Shown in pieces: positions 26,584 to 38,140 of a stretch of DNA of 49,058 bases. Made by a program: the position numbers and the translations under genes. Positions within the stretch are counted from its first letter, which is position 1; every line of letters begins with the position of its first letter. The DNA comes from Acidovorax sp. SRB_14 (GTDB lineage: Bacteria > Pseudomonadota > Gammaproteobacteria > Burkholderiales > Burkholderiaceae_C): positions 1 to 49,058 of the forward strand of contig NZ_MWOK01000021.1 in the NCBI RefSeq assembly GCF_012932145.1. Direction: 5' to 3'. The notes beneath the pieces were generated by a model. The model saw nothing but the letters and a program-made list of their open reading frames with translations. It was not told the origin of the DNA and ran no database searches.

Positions 26584-27935
26584 ACACAGCAGCAGTCCTT
26601 TCCCAGTTCCAGGCCGCGGGCGTGGAAACCTGCTTCCACGACCGCCATATCGAGCCGCAAATCTACGCCGGGCTCAACGGTTCCAACTGGAGTCTCAAGG
26701 ACTATGAGGCGCGCGGCGGCTACCAGGCCTTGCGCAAGATGCTGGGCCTAGGCGAAGGTGCTGAAGCCATGACGCAGGACCAGGTCATCGCCACAGTCAA
26801 GGAGTCGGGGCTGCGTGGCCGCGGCGGCGCTGGCTTTCCGACGGGTCTGAAGTGGAGCTTTATGCCGCGCCAGTTCCCGGGGCAAAAGTACCTGGTCTGC
26901 AACTCGGACGAGGGCGAGCCGGGCACCTGCAAGGACCGCGACATCCTGATGTTCAACCCGCACATCGTGATCGAGGGCATGATCATTGCCGCTTACGCGA
27001 TGGGCATCAGCGTCGGCTACAACTACATCCATGGCGAGATTTTCCAGGTGTACAACCGTTTCGAGGCCGCACTCGAAGAGGCCCGCGCCGCGGGCTACCT
27101 GGGAGACGAGATTCTGGGCAGCAGCTTCAGCTTTCAGCTGCATGCCCACCACGGCTTTGGCGCCTACATCTGCGGTGAAGAAACCGCTTTGCTGGAGTCG
27201 CTCGAAGGCAAGAAGGGGCAACCGCGCTTCAAGCCGCCATTTCCGGCCAGCTTTGGCCTGTACGGCAAGCCCACCACCATCAACAACACCGAAACCTTCG
27301 CGGCCGTGCCGTGGATCATCCGCAACGGCGGCGCGTCCTACTTGGCCTGTGGCAAGCCCAACAACGGCGGCACCAAGATCTATTCGGTCAGCGGCGATGT
27401 GGAAAAACCCGGAAATTACGAAGTCCCGATGGGTACGCCTTTTGCCAAGCTGTTGGAGCTCGCAGGCGGCGTGCGCCAGGGGCGCCAGCTCAAGGCCGTG
27501 ATCCCGGGTGGCTCGTCGTCGCCGGTGTTGCCTGCCGCCATCATGATGGAGTGCACGATGGACTACGACTCCATCGCCAAGGCCGGCTCCATGCTGGGCT
27601 CGGGAGCGGTCATCGTCATGGACGACAGCCGCTGCATGGTCGAGTCGCTCAAGCGCTTGTCCTACTTCTACATGCACGAGTCCTGTGGCCAGTGCACGCC
27701 CTGCCGCGAAGGCACAGGCTGGCTCTGGCGCCTGGTGGACCGGATCCACCGTGGCGAGGGCCATCCGGCGGACATGGACGTGCTCGACTCCGTCGCCAGC
27801 AACATCATGGGCCGCACCATCTGCGCCCTCGGTGATGCAGCGGCCATGCCGGTGCGCGCCATGGTCAAGCATTTCCGGCCCGAGTTCGAGGCGCTGATCC
27901 AGAAGACGAACCCTCAGACCGCAGCTTCTGCCTGA
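26580..27935 (+). CDS. nuoF: NADH-quinone oxidoreductase subunit F
   Basis: The subunit that binds NADH and FMN and cluster N3, 451 residues. The FMN/NADH loop [16 protein letters not shown] covers about 77-92. A second glycine-rich segment, [20 protein letters not shown], lies near 198-217. Cluster cysteines are C369, C372, C375 (SCGQCTPC) and C415 (TICALGD). The ATG at 26580 overlaps the nuoE stop, so the upstream open frame is not used. Confidence 0.98.
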   Translation: MNTAAVLSQFQAAGVETCFHDRHIEPQIYAGLNGSNWSLKDYEARGGYQALRKMLGLGEGAEAMTQDQVIATVKESGLRGRGGAGFPTGLKWSFMPRQFPGQKYLVCNSDEGEPGTCKDRDILMFNPHIVIEGMIIAAYAMGISVGYNYIHGEIFQVYNRFEAALEEARAAGYLGDEILGSSFSFQLHAHHGFGAYICGEETALLESLEGKKGQPRFKPPFPASFGLYGKPTTINNTETFAAVPWIIRNGGASYLACGKPNNGGTKIYSVSGDVEKPGNYEVPMGTPFAKLLELAGGVRQGRQLKAVIPGGSSSPVLPAAIMMECTMDYDSIAKAGSMLGSGAVIVMDDSRCMVESLKRLSYFYMHESCGQCTPCREGTGWLWRLVDRIHRGEGHPADMDVLDSVASNIMGRTICALGDAAAMPVRAMVKHFRPEFEALIQKTNPQTAASA

Positions 27936-27950
27936 TCGTGAGAAAAGCAT

Positions 27951-30086
27951 ATGGTTGAAATTGAACTTGACGGTCAGAAAGTGGAAATTGCCGAAGGCAG
28001 CATGGTCATGCATGCGGCCGAGAAGGCAGGCACCTACATTCCGCATTTTTGCTACCACAAAAAGCTTTCCATTGCGGCCAACTGCCGCATGTGTCTGGTC
28101 GATGTGGAAAAAGCCCCCAAGCCCATGCCGGCCTGCGCCACGCCCGTGACGCAGGGCATGGTCGTGCGCACCAAGAGCGACAAGGCCATCCAGGCGCAAC
28201 AGTCGGTCATGGAGTTTCTGCTGATCAACCACCCGCTGGACTGCCCCATCTGCGACCAGGGTGGTGAATGCCAGCTGCAGGATCTTGCGGTAGGGTACGG
28301 CGCATCTGCTTCGCGCTACGAGGAAGAAAAGCGCGTGGTCCTGCACAAGGATGTGGGGCCGCTGATCTCCATGGAAGAGATGACGCGTTGCATCCACTGC
28401 ACCCGTTGCGTGCGCTTTGGCCAAGAAGTGGCCGGCGTCATGGAGCTGGGCATGATCCACCGCGGCGAGCATTCCGAAATTACCACGGTGGCCGGCGACA
28501 CGATCGATTCCGAACTCTCGGGCAACATGATCGACATTTGCCCCGTGGGTGCTTTGACCAGCAAGCCCTTCCGCTACAGCGCCCGCACCTGGGAGCTGTC
28601 GCGCCGCAAGTCGGTCAGTCCGCACGATTCCACCGGTGCGAACCTGGTGGTGCAGGTCAAGAACAACAAGGTCATGCGCGTCCTGCCGCTCGAGAACGAA
28701 GACGTCAACGAGTGCTGGATTGCCGACCGAGACCGCTTCTCCTATGAAGCGCTGAACAGCGATGAGCGCCTGCAGCGCCCCATGCTCAAGCAGGGCGGGG
28801 TCTGGAGCGAAGTCGACTGGCAGACGGCACTGGAGTACGTGGCCAACGGCCTGCAGCAGATTCGGGCCGAGCACGGTGCGGACAGCATCGGTGCGCTGGT
28901 CAGTCCCCACAGCACGCTAGAGGAACTGTTCCTCGCGAGCGCGCTGGTCCGCGCACTGGGCAGCGACAACATCGACCACCGCCTGCGCCATGCCGATTTC
29001 ACCGCGCCGGAAGGCGTGCGCTGGCTGGGGCGCTCCATTGCGTCGCTGTCCACCTTGGACGCTGTGCTGGTCGTAGGCTCCAACCTGCGCAAGGACCATC
29101 CGCTGTTTGCGCAGCGCATCCGCCAGGCTGCGCGCAAGGGCTGCAGCGTGTCGTCGATTGACGCGGTGGTGCGCGACTGGGCCCTGCCCGTAGCGCACAC
29201 GCTGCTTGCCACGCCAGCGGCCTGGATGCAGGCGCTGGCGGACATATCCGCCGCCATTGCCCTCGAAAAAGGCGTGCCTGCGCCAGACGCGGCCGGCAAG
29301 GCGGGCGACGTGGCCCAGTCCATCGCGCGCGCGCTGCTGCGTGGCGAGCACAAAGCCGTGCTGCTGGGCAATGCGGCCGCGCACCATGCGCATGCCACCG
29401 GTCTGTTGGCCCTGACACAGTGGATTGGGCAGCACACGGGCGCAACGGTCGGCTACCTCACGGAAGCTGCCAACACCGTGGGAGCACAGTGGATGAGCGC
29501 GCTGCCGGCACAGGGTGGGCAGAACGCAGGGCAGATGCTGGCAGGGGGCCTGCGCGGCGTGCTGCTGTTGAACACCGAGCCCGAATACGACAGTGCTGCA
29601 GGCGCTGCCGCAGCGCAGGCCTTGGGCCGTGCAGACATGGTCGTGACCCTGAGCCCCTTCAAGGCCAACATGGAGTTCAGCGACGTGCTGCTGCCGATCG
29701 CGCCGTTCACCGAAACCTCGGGCAGTTTTGTCAATGCCGAGGGCTGGCTGCAGAGCTTCCATGCCGTGGTGCGGCCACTGGGCGAAACCCGCCCTGGCTG
29801 GAAGGTGCTGCGGGTGTTGGCGAATCTGTTGGGCCTGTCGGGCTTTGATTATGAGACTTCGCAGCAGGTGCTGGCGCAGGCGACCGGCGCACCGGCGGGC
29901 GATGTGACCCGTGTGCCCGCTGCGCAACTGAACAACGCCACGCAGGCAAGCGCTCCGGTGGCATCGATGGCGCTGCCCGATCCGGTGACGGCATCCATCT
30001 ACCAGCTCGACGGCATCGTGCGCCGTGCGCCCTCGTTGCAGCTCACGGCCGATGCGCGCCTGGCCCGTGAAGGAGCCGCAGCATGA
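27951..30086 (+). CDS. nuoG: NADH-quinone oxidoreductase subunit G
   Basis: The large iron-sulfur subunit of the NADH module, 711 residues. The [2Fe-2S] ligands are C34, C45, C48 and C62. The His-ligated [4Fe-4S] is H94, C98, C101 and C107 ([14 protein letters not shown]). The next [4Fe-4S] is C147, C150, C153 and C197 (CIHCTRC and DICPVGAL). The rest is the molybdopterin-oxidoreductase-like domain, which carries no visible Mo ligand and is structural in this family. The stop overlaps the nuoH start (30083-30086). Confidence 0.97.
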   Translation: MVEIELDGQKVEIAEGSMVMHAAEKAGTYIPHFCYHKKLSIAANCRMCLVDVEKAPKPMPACATPVTQGMVVRTKSDKAIQAQQSVMEFLLINHPLDCPICDQGGECQLQDLAVGYGASASRYEEEKRVVLHKDVGPLISMEEMTRCIHCTRCVRFGQEVAGVMELGMIHRGEHSEITTVAGDTIDSELSGNMIDICPVGALTSKPFRYSARTWELSRRKSVSPHDSTGANLVVQVKNNKVMRVLPLENEDVNECWIADRDRFSYEALNSDERLQRPMLKQGGVWSEVDWQTALEYVANGLQQIRAEHGADSIGALVSPHSTLEELFLASALVRALGSDNIDHRLRHADFTAPEGVRWLGRSIASLSTLDAVLVVGSNLRKDHPLFAQRIRQAARKGCSVSSIDAVVRDWALPVAHTLLATPAAWMQALADISAAIALEKGVPAPDAAGKAGDVAQSIARALLRGEHKAVLLGNAAAHHAHATGLLALTQWIGQHTGATVGYLTEAANTVGAQWMSALPAQGGQNAGQMLAGGLRGVLLLNTEPEYDSAAGAAAAQALGRADMVVTLSPFKANMEFSDVLLPIAPFTETSGSFVNAEGWLQSFHAVVRPLGETRPGWKVLRVLANLLGLSGFDYETSQQVLAQATGAPAGDVTRVPAAQLNNATQASAPVASMALPDPVTASIYQLDGIVRRAPSLQLTADARLAREGAAA

Positions 30087-31165
30087 TCGATACGCTCTAC
30101 AACGGCGGCCTGGGCCTGGTCGGGCAGACCTGGTGGACGGGCGCAGCCTGGCCCGTGCTCTGGATCCTGATCAAGATCGTCGTGGTGCTGTTGCCCCTGA
30201 TGGGTGCTGTGGCCTACCTCACGCTGTGGGAACGCAAGCTCCTGGGCTTCATGCAAGTGCGCCATGGCCCCAACCGGGTCGGCCCGCTGGGCCTGCTGCA
30301 GCCGATTGCCGATGCCTTGAAACTGCTCACCAAGGAAATCATCCAGCCGACGGCGGCCAGCAAGGGGCTGTTCGTGCTCGGTCCTGTGATGGCCATCATG
30401 CCGGCCCTGGCGGCCTGGGTGGTGATTCCCTTCGGTCCGGATGTCGCGCTGACCAACGTCAATGCCGGCTTGCTGCTGATGCTGGCCATCACCTCCATCG
30501 AGGTGTATGGCGTGATCATTGCGGGTTGGGCCTCGAACTCGAAATATGCGTTCCTTGGTGCCATGCGGGCTTCGGCCCAGATGGTCAGCTATGAAATCGC
30601 CATGGGCTTTTGCTTTTTGGTGGTGGTCATGGTGTCCGGCAGCATGAACCTGACCGAGATCGTCATGGGCCAGTCGCGCGGCATGGCGGCGGGCCTCGGG
30701 CTCAACTTCCTGTCCTGGAACTGGTTGCCTTTGCTGCCGATTTTCATCGTCTACCTCATCTCCGGCGTGGCCGAGGTGAACCGCCACCCGTTCGACGTGG
30801 TGGAAGGCGAGGCGGAAATTGTGGCCGGCCACATGGTCGAGTATTCGGGGATGGGTTTTGCCATCTTCTTCCTGGCGGAATACGCCAGCATGTGGCTGGT
30901 GTCCATCCTGGCGGTGCTCATGTTCCTGGGGGGCTGGATGTCCCCCATCGATAACGCGCTGTTCAACTGGATTCCCGGCTGGATCTGGCTCGGCGTGAAG
31001 ACCTTCGTAGTGGTATCCATGTTCATCTGGATCCGTGCGACCTTCCCGCGCTTTCGCTATGACCAGATCATGCGCCTGGGCTGGAAGATCTTCATTCCAG
31101 TCACCTTGGTGTGGCTGGTCATCGTCGGGGCGTGGTTGCACTCGCCATGGAACATCTGGAAATAA
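30083..31165 (+). CDS. nuoH: NADH-quinone oxidoreductase subunit H
   Basis: A membrane subunit at the quinone-binding interface, 360 residues with about eight transmembrane helices. Conserved loops include [19 protein letters not shown] (near 53-71), [16 protein letters not shown]-like helix residues, and the acidic [20 protein letters not shown] loop near 231-250, central to quinone-coupled proton movement. ATG overlaps the nuoG stop. Confidence 0.97.
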   Translation: MIDTLYNGGLGLVGQTWWTGAAWPVLWILIKIVVVLLPLMGAVAYLTLWERKLLGFMQVRHGPNRVGPLGLLQPIADALKLLTKEIIQPTAASKGLFVLGPVMAIMPALAAWVVIPFGPDVALTNVNAGLLLMLAITSIEVYGVIIAGWASNSKYAFLGAMRASAQMVSYEIAMGFCFLVVVMVSGSMNLTEIVMGQSRGMAAGLGLNFLSWNWLPLLPIFIVYLISGVAEVNRHPFDVVEGEAEIVAGHMVEYSGMGFAIFFLAEYASMWLVSILAVLMFLGGWMSPIDNALFNWIPGWIWLGVKTFVVVSMFIWIRATFPRFRYDQIMRLGWKIFIPVTLVWLVIVGAWLHSPWNIWK

Positions 31166-31179
31166 GCGGGGACACACGA

Positions 31180-31689
31180 ATGGCTGCCGTTGCTGCTGCA
31201 TCTTTTTCCATCAAGGACTTTTTCAAGAGCTTTTTGCTCGTGGAACTCGTCAAAGGCATGACCCTGACCGGGCGCTATGCGTTCCGGCGCAAGGTGACGG
31301 TGCAGTTCCCGGAAGAGAAAACGCCACTGTCGCCGCGTTTTCGCGGGCTGCATGCGCTGCGCCGTTATGACAACGGCGAAGAGCGCTGCATTGCTTGCAA
31401 GCTGTGCGAAGCGGTGTGCCCCGCCGTGGCCATCACCATCGAGTCGGAGCAGCGCGACGACGGCTCACGCCGCACCACGCGCTACGACATCGACCTGACG
31501 AAGTGCATTTTCTGCGGCTTCTGTGAAGAGAGCTGCCCGGTCGACTCCATCGTCGAGACGCACATCTTCGAATACCACGGCGAAAAGCGGGGTGACCTGT
31601 ACTTCACCAAGGACATGCTGTTGGCCGTGGGCGACCGCTACGAAGGCGAAATCGCCGCTGCCAAGGCAGCCGACGCCAAATATCGCTGA
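31180..31689 (+). CDS. nuoI: NADH-quinone oxidoreductase subunit I
   Basis: An 8Fe ferredoxin-type subunit with clusters N6a and N6b, 169 residues. The two motifs are C70, C73, C76, C80 ([11 protein letters not shown]) and C109, C112, C115, C119 ([11 protein letters not shown]). The ATG at 31180 follows nuoH by 14 bases; the earlier open frame lies inside nuoH and is not used. Confidence 0.97.
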   Translation: MAAVAAASFSIKDFFKSFLLVELVKGMTLTGRYAFRRKVTVQFPEEKTPLSPRFRGLHALRRYDNGEERCIACKLCEAVCPAVAITIESEQRDDGSRRTTRYDIDLTKCIFCGFCEESCPVDSIVETHIFEYHGEKRGDLYFTKDMLLAVGDRYEGEIAAAKAADAKYR

Positions 31690-31731
31690 TGCAGCGCCCG
31701 CTCTAAGCCGACTTCTACAAAGAATCGATTC

Positions 31732-32406
31732 ATGGACGCCAAGACTGGTTTTTTCTATCTGTTCTCGGTCGTGCTGCTTTATGCAGCCTTCCGGGTCATC
31801 ACCGCCCGCAACCCGGTGCACGCCGTGCTGCACCTGATCCTGGCTTTTTCGCAGGCTGCTGGCGTGTGGCTGTTGCTCAAGGCCGAGTTCCTGGCCATCG
31901 TGCTCGTGCTGGTCTACCTCGGAGCGGTGATGGTGCTGTTCCTCTTCGTGGTCATGATGCTGGACATCAATGTGAACACGATACGGCAGGGTTTCTGGAA
32001 GCATTTTCCGGTGGCTGCAACCATGGGCGCGCTGATTGCACTCGAAATGGCTGCGGTCCTGATGGGCGGCTTTCGCGGCATGGACGAGCCCAAGGCGCTG
32101 GCGGCCATGGTCGATGCCGCAGGCAATGTGATTCCGTATTCGAACACGCTGGCCCTGGGCAAGCTGATGTACACGCAATACCTCTATCCGGTGGAGATTG
32201 CTGCAGTCATCCTGCTGGTAGCCATGATTTCGGCCATCGCGCTGACCCTGCGCAAGCGCAAGGACAGCAAGGCCATTGACCCCTCGTTGCAGGTGCGTGT
32301 CAAAGCTGCCGACCGTGTGCAGCTGCTCAAGATGGCGGTCACCCAGAAGGCGCAGCCACCGGTGGTTGCCGAGGCCGACGCGGGTACCGAGGAGAAGAAA
32401 GCATGA
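31732..32406 (+). CDS. nuoJ: NADH-quinone oxidoreductase subunit J
   Basis: A 224-residue membrane-arm subunit with five predicted helices in the first 165 or so residues. The third helix carries the conserved [17 protein letters not shown] pattern, with the pi-bulge region of complex I. The C-terminal 55 residues are a soluble, Lys/Ala-rich tail, longer than in E. coli. Stop overlaps nuoK start by ATGA (32403-32406). Confidence 0.96.
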   Translation: MDAKTGFFYLFSVVLLYAAFRVITARNPVHAVLHLILAFSQAAGVWLLLKAEFLAIVLVLVYLGAVMVLFLFVVMMLDINVNTIRQGFWKHFPVAATMGALIALEMAAVLMGGFRGMDEPKALAAMVDAAGNVIPYSNTLALGKLMYTQYLYPVEIAAVILLVAMISAIALTLRKRKDSKAIDPSLQVRVKAADRVQLLKMAVTQKAQPPVVAEADAGTEEKKA

Positions 32407-32711
32407 CTTTGACACTGGGGCATTTCTTATCGCTGGGCGCCATGCTGTTTTCGCTGGCCGTCATCGGTATTTTTCTGAACCGCAAGAACCTGATCGTCCT
32501 GCTGATGGCCATCGAGCTGATGCTGCTGGCCGTGAACATGAACTTCGTGGCGTTCTCCCACTACCTGGGTGATATGCACGGCCAGGTGTTCGTGTTCTTC
32601 ATCATGACGGTGGCGGCTGCCGAGTCGGCCATCGGGCTGGCCATCCTGGTGCTGCTGTTCCGCAACAAGTCCAACATCAATGCGGACACCCTCGACACCC
32701 TCCGCGGTTGA
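32403..32711 (+). CDS. nuoK: NADH-quinone oxidoreductase subunit K
   Basis: A 102-residue subunit with three transmembrane helices, homologous to MnhC of Mrp antiporters. The conserved membrane glutamates lie in [15 protein letters not shown] (helix 2) and [16 protein letters not shown] (helix 3). Confidence 0.97.
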   Translation: MTLTLGHFLSLGAMLFSLAVIGIFLNRKNLIVLLMAIELMLLAVNMNFVAFSHYLGDMHGQVFVFFIMTVAAAESAIGLAILVLLFRNKSNINADTLDTLRG

Positions 32712-32738
32712 GCCGCCGGACATGCAAGGTTCTCCACA

Positions 32739-34775
32739 ATGAGTCAAACCCTCTCTGCTGCAACGCTTCTGGTCGTTCCCCTGGCGCCGCTGGCTGGCGC
32801 CGTGCTGGCTGGCATTTTTGGCACCGCCTTCGGTGGCAATTGGATGGGCCGGCGCCTGTCGCACACGCTGACGATCCTGGGGGTGCTCGTCGCCTTCGTC
32901 CTGTCCGCCATGACGCTCAAGAGCGTGGCGCTGGACGGTGCGCGCTTCAATGAGACGCTCTATACCTGGATGGTGGTGGGCGGTCTCAAGATGGAGGTCG
33001 GATTTCTCATCGACAACCTGACCGCCATGATGATGTGCGTGGTGACTTTCGTGTCCCTGATGGTGCACATCTACACCATCGGCTACATGGAAGAGGACGA
33101 AGGCTACAACCGCTTTTTTTCGTACATCTCGCTGTTCACCTTCTCCATGCTGATGCTCGTCATGAGCAACAACCTGCTGCAGCTGTTCTTCGGCTGGGAG
33201 GCGGTGGGTCTGGTGTCCTACCTGCTGATCGGCTTCTGGTACACCAAGCCGTCGGCCACGTTCGCCAACATGAAGGCCTTCATGGTCAACCGCATCGGCG
33301 ACTTCGGCTTCATCCTGGGCATTGGCCTGATCGCCGCCTATGCAGGCACGCTGAACTACGCAGAGGTGTTTGGCAAGGCCGGTGAACTGGGCGCGCTGGG
33401 CTTCCCCGGCACCGACTGGATGCTGGTCACCGTGATCTGCATCTGCCTGTTCATTGGCGCCATGGGCAAGAGCGCGCAGTTCCCGCTGCACGTGTGGCTG
33501 CCCGATTCCATGGAAGGCCCCACGCCCATCTCCGCGCTGATCCACGCCGCCACCATGGTGACGGCCGGTATCTTCATGGTCGCGCGCATGTCGCCGCTGT
33601 TTGAACTCAGCGATACGGCACTGAACTTCATCCTGGTCATCGGCGCCATCACCGCCTTGTTCATGGGCTTCCTGGGCATCATCCAGAACGACATCAAGCG
33701 CGTGGTGGCCTATTCCACGCTGTCGCAACTGGGCTACATGACGGTGGCGCTGGGCGCATCGGCCTACTCGGTGGCGGTGTTCCACCTGATGACGCACGCC
33801 TTCTTCAAGGCGCTGCTGTTCCTGGCCGCCGGCTCGGTCATCATCGGCATGCACCACAACCAGGACATCCGCTGGATGGGGGCCGTGCGCAAGTACATGC
33901 CTATCACCTGGATCACGTCGCTGCTGGGCTCGCTGGCCCTGATCGGCACGCCGCTCTTCTCGGGCTTTTACTCCAAGGACAGCATCATCGAGGCCGTGCA
34001 TGCCAGCCAGCTCCCGGCGGCGGGTTTTGCCCACTTCGCGGTGCTCGCCGGGGTGTTCGTCACGGCGTTCTATTCCTTCCGCATGTACTTCCTGGTCTTC
34101 CATGGCAAGGAGCGCTACGACCAGAACCCGGATGCGCACCACCACGCGGCGGACGAGGAGCCCGATCCGCACCACCATCACGACGACCACAGCAAGCCGC
34201 ACGAATCCCCCTGGGTGGTGACGGTGCCGCTGGTGCTGCTGGCGATTCCTTCGGTGGTGATCGGCTTCATGACGATCGAGCCCATGCTGTTCGGGGACTT
34301 CTTCAAGGACGCGATCTTTGTGGACTCCGCCAAGCACCCCGCCATGGCCGCGTTGGCAGAGTTCTTCCACGGCCCCATGGCCATGGCGCTGCACGGCTTC
34401 TCGACCGCGCCGTTCTGGCTGGCCTTAGCAGGCGTGGCGCTTTCTTACTACATGTACATGGTCAACCCGGCGCTGCCGGCCGCCATCAAGCGGGCGTTCC
34501 AGCCGGTCTACACGCTGCTGGACAACAAGTACTACTTCGACTGGATCAACGAGAACATCCTCGCGCGCGGCGCACGCGCTCTGGGCGTAGGCCTCTGGAA
34601 AGGCGGCGACCAGGCCCTCATCGATGGTGCCTTGGTCAATGGATCATGGAAACTGGTAGGGTGGGTCGCCAGTGTGGTGCGCCGCGTGCAGACGGGTTAC
34701 ATCTACCACTATGCGCTGGTCATGATCCTGGGCGTCTTCGTGCTCATGACGTATTTCGTCTGGCTCAACAAGTAG
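32739..34775 (+). CDS. nuoL: NADH-quinone oxidoreductase subunit L
   Basis: The distal antiporter-like proton-pumping subunit, 678 residues. Core motifs include LFFGWEAVGLVSYLLIGFW with the key Glu, and the broken-helix HAATMVTAGIFMV and KALLFLAAGSVI with membrane Lys and His. The C-terminal amphipathic long helix follows. A cytoplasmic or periplasmic loop at about residues 467-488 is unusually His-rich (nine His in HHHAADEEPDPHHHHDDHSK and the residues after it). Such inserts occur in some betaproteobacterial NuoL; their role is unknown to me. Confidence 0.97.
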   Translation: MSQTLSAATLLVVPLAPLAGAVLAGIFGTAFGGNWMGRRLSHTLTILGVLVAFVLSAMTLKSVALDGARFNETLYTWMVVGGLKMEVGFLIDNLTAMMMCVVTFVSLMVHIYTIGYMEEDEGYNRFFSYISLFTFSMLMLVMSNNLLQLFFGWEAVGLVSYLLIGFWYTKPSATFANMKAFMVNRIGDFGFILGIGLIAAYAGTLNYAEVFGKAGELGALGFPGTDWMLVTVICICLFIGAMGKSAQFPLHVWLPDSMEGPTPISALIHAATMVTAGIFMVARMSPLFELSDTALNFILVIGAITALFMGFLGIIQNDIKRVVAYSTLSQLGYMTVALGASAYSVAVFHLMTHAFFKALLFLAAGSVIIGMHHNQDIRWMGAVRKYMPITWITSLLGSLALIGTPLFSGFYSKDSIIEAVHASQLPAAGFAHFAVLAGVFVTAFYSFRMYFLVFHGKERYDQNPDAHHHAADEEPDPHHHHDDHSKPHESPWVVTVPLVLLAIPSVVIGFMTIEPMLFGDFFKDAIFVDSAKHPAMAALAEFFHGPMAMALHGFSTAPFWLALAGVALSYYMYMVNPALPAAIKRAFQPVYTLLDNKYYFDWINENILARGARALGVGLWKGGDQALIDGALVNGSWKLVGWVASVVRRVQTGYIYHYALVMILGVFVLMTYFVWLNK

Positions 34776-34788
34776 GGGAAAAATAAAA

Positions 34789-36264
34789 ATGGGTTTGTTG
34801 AGTCTTGCTATCTGGACGCCGATCGCGTTCGGTGCACTGCTGCTGTTCTTCGGCCGTGAGGAGCAGGCGCGCATGGTGCGCTGGCTGGCACTGGTCGGTG
34901 CCTTGATCGGTTTTGCCGTCACGCTGCCGTTGTACGAGGGCTTTCAGCTCGGTACCGCGGCCATGCAGTTCGTTGAAAAGGCCGCGTGGATCGAGAGTTT
35001 CAATATCTTCTACCACGTTGGCGTGGACGGGATCTCGTTCTGGTTCGTGCCGCTCACGGCGTTCATCACCGTGGTCGTGGTGATTGCCTCGTGGGAGTCG
35101 ATCACCGAGCGTGTGAACCAGTACATGGGCGCGTTTCTGATCCTGTCGGGATTGATGATCGGCGTGTTCAGCGCGCTCGACGGCCTGCTGTTCTACGTGT
35201 TCTTCGAGGCCACGCTGATTCCGATGTACCTCATCATCGGCATCTGGGGCGGTCCCCGCAAGATCTACGCGGCGTTCAAGTTCTTCCTGTATACGCTGCT
35301 GGGCTCGCTGCTGATGCTGGTTGCGTTCATCTACCTCTACCACCAGGCCGGAGGCAGCTTCGACATCGCCACCTGGCACAAGCTGCCGCTCGACGCCGGA
35401 GCGCAGACCCTGCTGTTCTTTGCCTTTTTTGCCGCGTTTGCGGTGAAGGTGCCGATGTGGCCGGTGCACACCTGGCTGCCCGACGTGCACGTCGAGGCGC
35501 CGACGGGCGGCTCGGCCGTGCTGGCGGCCATCATGCTCAAGCTCGGGGCCTATGGTTTCTTGCGCTTTTCGCTGCCCATCGCTCCGGATGCCGCGCGCGA
35601 ATGGGCCTGGCTGATGATCGCCCTGTCGCTGATCGCCGTGGTCTACGTCGGCTTGGTGGCCATGGTGCAAAAGGACATGAAGAAGCTCGTGGCCTATTCG
35701 TCCGTGGCGCACATGGGTTTCGTCACGCTGGGTTTCTTCATCTTCAACGACCTGGGCGTCTCGGGCGGCCTGGTGCAGATGATTGCCCACGGTTTCGTGT
35801 CGGGCGCCATGTTCCTGTCGATCGGCGTGCTCTACGACCGCGTGCACTCGCGGGAAATCGCCGACTACGGTGGCGTGGTCAACACCATGCCCAAGTTCGC
35901 GGCCTTTGCCCTGCTGTTCACCATGGCCAACTGCGGCCTGCCGGGCACAGCCGGGTTCGTCGGCGAGTGGATGGTGATCCTGGCGGCCGTCAAGGCCAAC
36001 TTCTGGCTCGGCCTGGCCGCCGCCACGGCCCTGATCTGGGGTGCGGCCTACAGCCTGTGGATGTTCAAGCGCGTCTACCTGGGCGCGGTCGGCAATGCCA
36101 ACGTGAAGGCCATGCTCGACATCGGCCGGCGCGAGTTCTTCATGCTGGCCCTGCTCGCCGTTGCCATCCTCTACATGGGCATTTACCCACGCCCCTTCAC
36201 CGATGTGATGGACACCTCCGTGGCCGAGCTGCTCAAGCATGTGGCGCTGTCCAAGCTGAATTGA
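34789..36264 (+). CDS. nuoM: NADH-quinone oxidoreductase subunit M
   Basis: An antiporter-like proton-pumping subunit of the membrane arm, 491 residues with about 14 helices. The key glutamate lies in FYVFFEATLIPMYLIIG; the conserved HTWLPDVHVEAPTGGSAVLA and KLVAYSSVAHMGF segments are present. It follows nuoL by 13 bases. Confidence 0.97.
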   Translation: MGLLSLAIWTPIAFGALLLFFGREEQARMVRWLALVGALIGFAVTLPLYEGFQLGTAAMQFVEKAAWIESFNIFYHVGVDGISFWFVPLTAFITVVVVIASWESITERVNQYMGAFLILSGLMIGVFSALDGLLFYVFFEATLIPMYLIIGIWGGPRKIYAAFKFFLYTLLGSLLMLVAFIYLYHQAGGSFDIATWHKLPLDAGAQTLLFFAFFAAFAVKVPMWPVHTWLPDVHVEAPTGGSAVLAAIMLKLGAYGFLRFSLPIAPDAAREWAWLMIALSLIAVVYVGLVAMVQKDMKKLVAYSSVAHMGFVTLGFFIFNDLGVSGGLVQMIAHGFVSGAMFLSIGVLYDRVHSREIADYGGVVNTMPKFAAFALLFTMANCGLPGTAGFVGEWMVILAAVKANFWLGLAAATALIWGAAYSLWMFKRVYLGAVGNANVKAMLDIGRREFFMLALLAVAILYMGIYPRPFTDVMDTSVAELLKHVALSKLN

Positions 36265-36288
36265 ACCAACTGAATTGAGAGACCCGAG

Positions 36289-37782
36289 ATGATTGACAAC
36301 ATCAGTTGGCTGGTGATTTACCCGGAGATCCTGCTTCTGGTCATGGCCTGCGTGATCGCGCTGGTCGACCTGGGCGTGCACAGTCCGCGGCGCACCGGTA
36401 CCTATGCCCTGACCATGCTCACGCTGGCGGTGGTGGCTGTGCTGCAGGGCCTGTATGCCAGCAGCGGCAACACCTTCTATGGCTTTGGCAACATGGTCGT
36501 CAGCGACGCCATGGGCAACTGGCTCAAGTGCTTCGCCACCGTGGCCATGATGGTGACGCTGGTCTACGGCCGGCCCTACGCAGGCGACCGCGGCATGCTG
36601 CGCGGCGGTGAGCTGTTCACGCTGGCCATGCTCTCGCTGCTGGGCATGTTCGTCATGATCGGCGCCAACAACTTCCTGGTGATCTACCTGGGCCTGGAGC
36701 TGCTGACGCTGTCGAGCTATGCGCTCGTGGCGCTGCGCCGCGAAAACGCGACAGCGACCGAAGCCGCCATGAAGTACTTCGTGCTCGGTGCCATGGCCAG
36801 CGGTTTTCTGCTCTATGGCATGTCCATGCTGTACGGCGCCACCGGCTCGCTCGACATCGGCGAAGTCTTCAAGGCCGTCAATTCGGGCCAGATCCGCCAC
36901 CAAGTGCTGGTGTTTGGGGTGGTCTTCATCGTGGCCGGTCTGGCGTTCAAATTTGGCGCCGTGCCCTTCCATATGTGGCTGCCCGATGTGTACCAGGGCG
37001 CGCCCACGGTCGTCACGCTGCTGATCGGCAGTGCGCCCAAGCTGGCGGCGTTCGCCATCGCCATGCGCTTGCTGGTGGACGGGCTGCTGCCCCTGGCGAT
37101 CGACTGGCAGCAGATGCTGGCCGTCCTGGCCATTGCCTCGCTGCTGGTGGGCAACCTGGCTGCCATCGCACAGACCAACCTCAAGCGCATGCTGGCTTAC
37201 TCGACGATCTCGCACATGGGCTTCGTGCTGCTGGGCTTGTTGTCGGGCGTCATCAACGGCAACGTGGACGCTTCGACGGTCGAGGGCGCCTACAGCTCCG
37301 CCATGTTCTACGTGGTGACCTATGTGCTGACCACGCTGGGCGCTTTCGGCGTGATCCTGCTGCTGGCCCGCGAAGGCTTCGAGAGCGAAGAAATTTCCGA
37401 TATGGCCGGCCTGAACCAGCGCAGCCCGCTCTACGCCGGTGTGCTCGCCGTGTGCCTGTTCTCCATGGCCGGTCTGCCACCGCTGGTGGGTTTCTACGCC
37501 AAACTAGCGGTGCTGCAGGCGCTGATGGCCTCGGGCCAGGCCGCCTACATCGCGCTGGCGGTGTTCGCCGTGGTGCTGTCGCTGATCGGTGCCTTCTATT
37601 ACCTGCGCGTCGTCAAGGTCATGTACTTTGATGCGCCACTCACGGCCACCACGGTGTCCGCCCCGTTGCAGGTGCGCGTGGTGCTGACCGTCAATGGCGC
37701 CCTGGTGCTCGCACTCGGCCTGGTGCCCGGCGGCCTGATGGCGCTGTGCGCAGACGCCATCGTGCGTTCGCTGGCCTCCTGA
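36289..37782 (+). CDS. nuoN: NADH-quinone oxidoreductase subunit N
   Basis: The third antiporter-like subunit, 497 residues. Conserved features include the [20 protein letters not shown] helix with its Glu, [20 protein letters not shown], and [20 protein letters not shown]. It closes the canonical nuoA-N set, after which two small genes follow. Confidence 0.97.
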   Translation: MIDNISWLVIYPEILLLVMACVIALVDLGVHSPRRTGTYALTMLTLAVVAVLQGLYASSGNTFYGFGNMVVSDAMGNWLKCFATVAMMVTLVYGRPYAGDRGMLRGGELFTLAMLSLLGMFVMIGANNFLVIYLGLELLTLSSYALVALRRENATATEAAMKYFVLGAMASGFLLYGMSMLYGATGSLDIGEVFKAVNSGQIRHQVLVFGVVFIVAGLAFKFGAVPFHMWLPDVYQGAPTVVTLLIGSAPKLAAFAIAMRLLVDGLLPLAIDWQQMLAVLAIASLLVGNLAAIAQTNLKRMLAYSTISHMGFVLLGLLSGVINGNVDASTVEGAYSSAMFYVVTYVLTTLGAFGVILLLAREGFESEEISDMAGLNQRSPLYAGVLAVCLFSMAGLPPLVGFYAKLAVLQALMASGQAAYIALAVFAVVLSLIGAFYYLRVVKVMYFDAPLTATTVSAPLQVRVVLTVNGALVLALGLVPGGLMALCADAIVRSLAS

Positions 37783-37801
37783 CGCCCCGGACGGCAGGCC
37801 T

Positions 37802-38107
37802 GTGTCCTCCTCCGCAGCCGTTTGGCTGGTGATCCTGTCCGCATGCTTTGCGGCCAACCTGCCGTTCTTCAACCACCGGGTCCTGGCCGTAGGCCCGGTT
37901 TTGCGGCCGCGCAAAGCGCTGGCTGTGCGGCTGCTGGAGATGCTGCTGCTCTACTTCGTGGTCGGCGCTTTTGCGCTGCTGCTGGAAAAGCGGGCAGGGC
38001 AGATCGCGCCCCAGGGCTGGGAGTTCTATGCCATCACAGGAACGCTGTTCATCACGCTCGCCTTTCCCGGGTTCGTCTATCGCTACCTGGTCCGCCGCCG
38101 CGGCTGA
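37802..38107 (+). CDS. DUF2818 membrane protein
   Basis: A 101-residue membrane protein of unknown function that regularly follows nuoN in betaproteobacteria. Three hydrophobic segments lie at about 5-24, 43-61 and 73-92. A GTG start at 37802 is required, because no ATG gives the N-terminal hydrophobic segment. It follows nuoN by 19 bases and is likely in the same transcript, which suggests, without proof, a link to complex I assembly or stability. Confidence 0.85.
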   Translation: MSSSAAVWLVILSACFAANLPFFNHRVLAVGPVLRPRKALAVRLLEMLLLYFVVGAFALLLEKRAGQIAPQGWEFYAITGTLFITLAFPGFVYRYLVRRRG

Positions 38108-38140
38108 CGGCGTCCAGCGCGCCCGCGCCCGGCCATTGCC

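Noticed and set aside
34765-37215. An 816-codon antisense open frame over nuoM and nuoN, and a 655-codon one over nuoL (32427-34394).
   Set aside because: Both lie opposite highly conserved complex I genes and show the His/Gln/Arg-rich composition of shadow frames.
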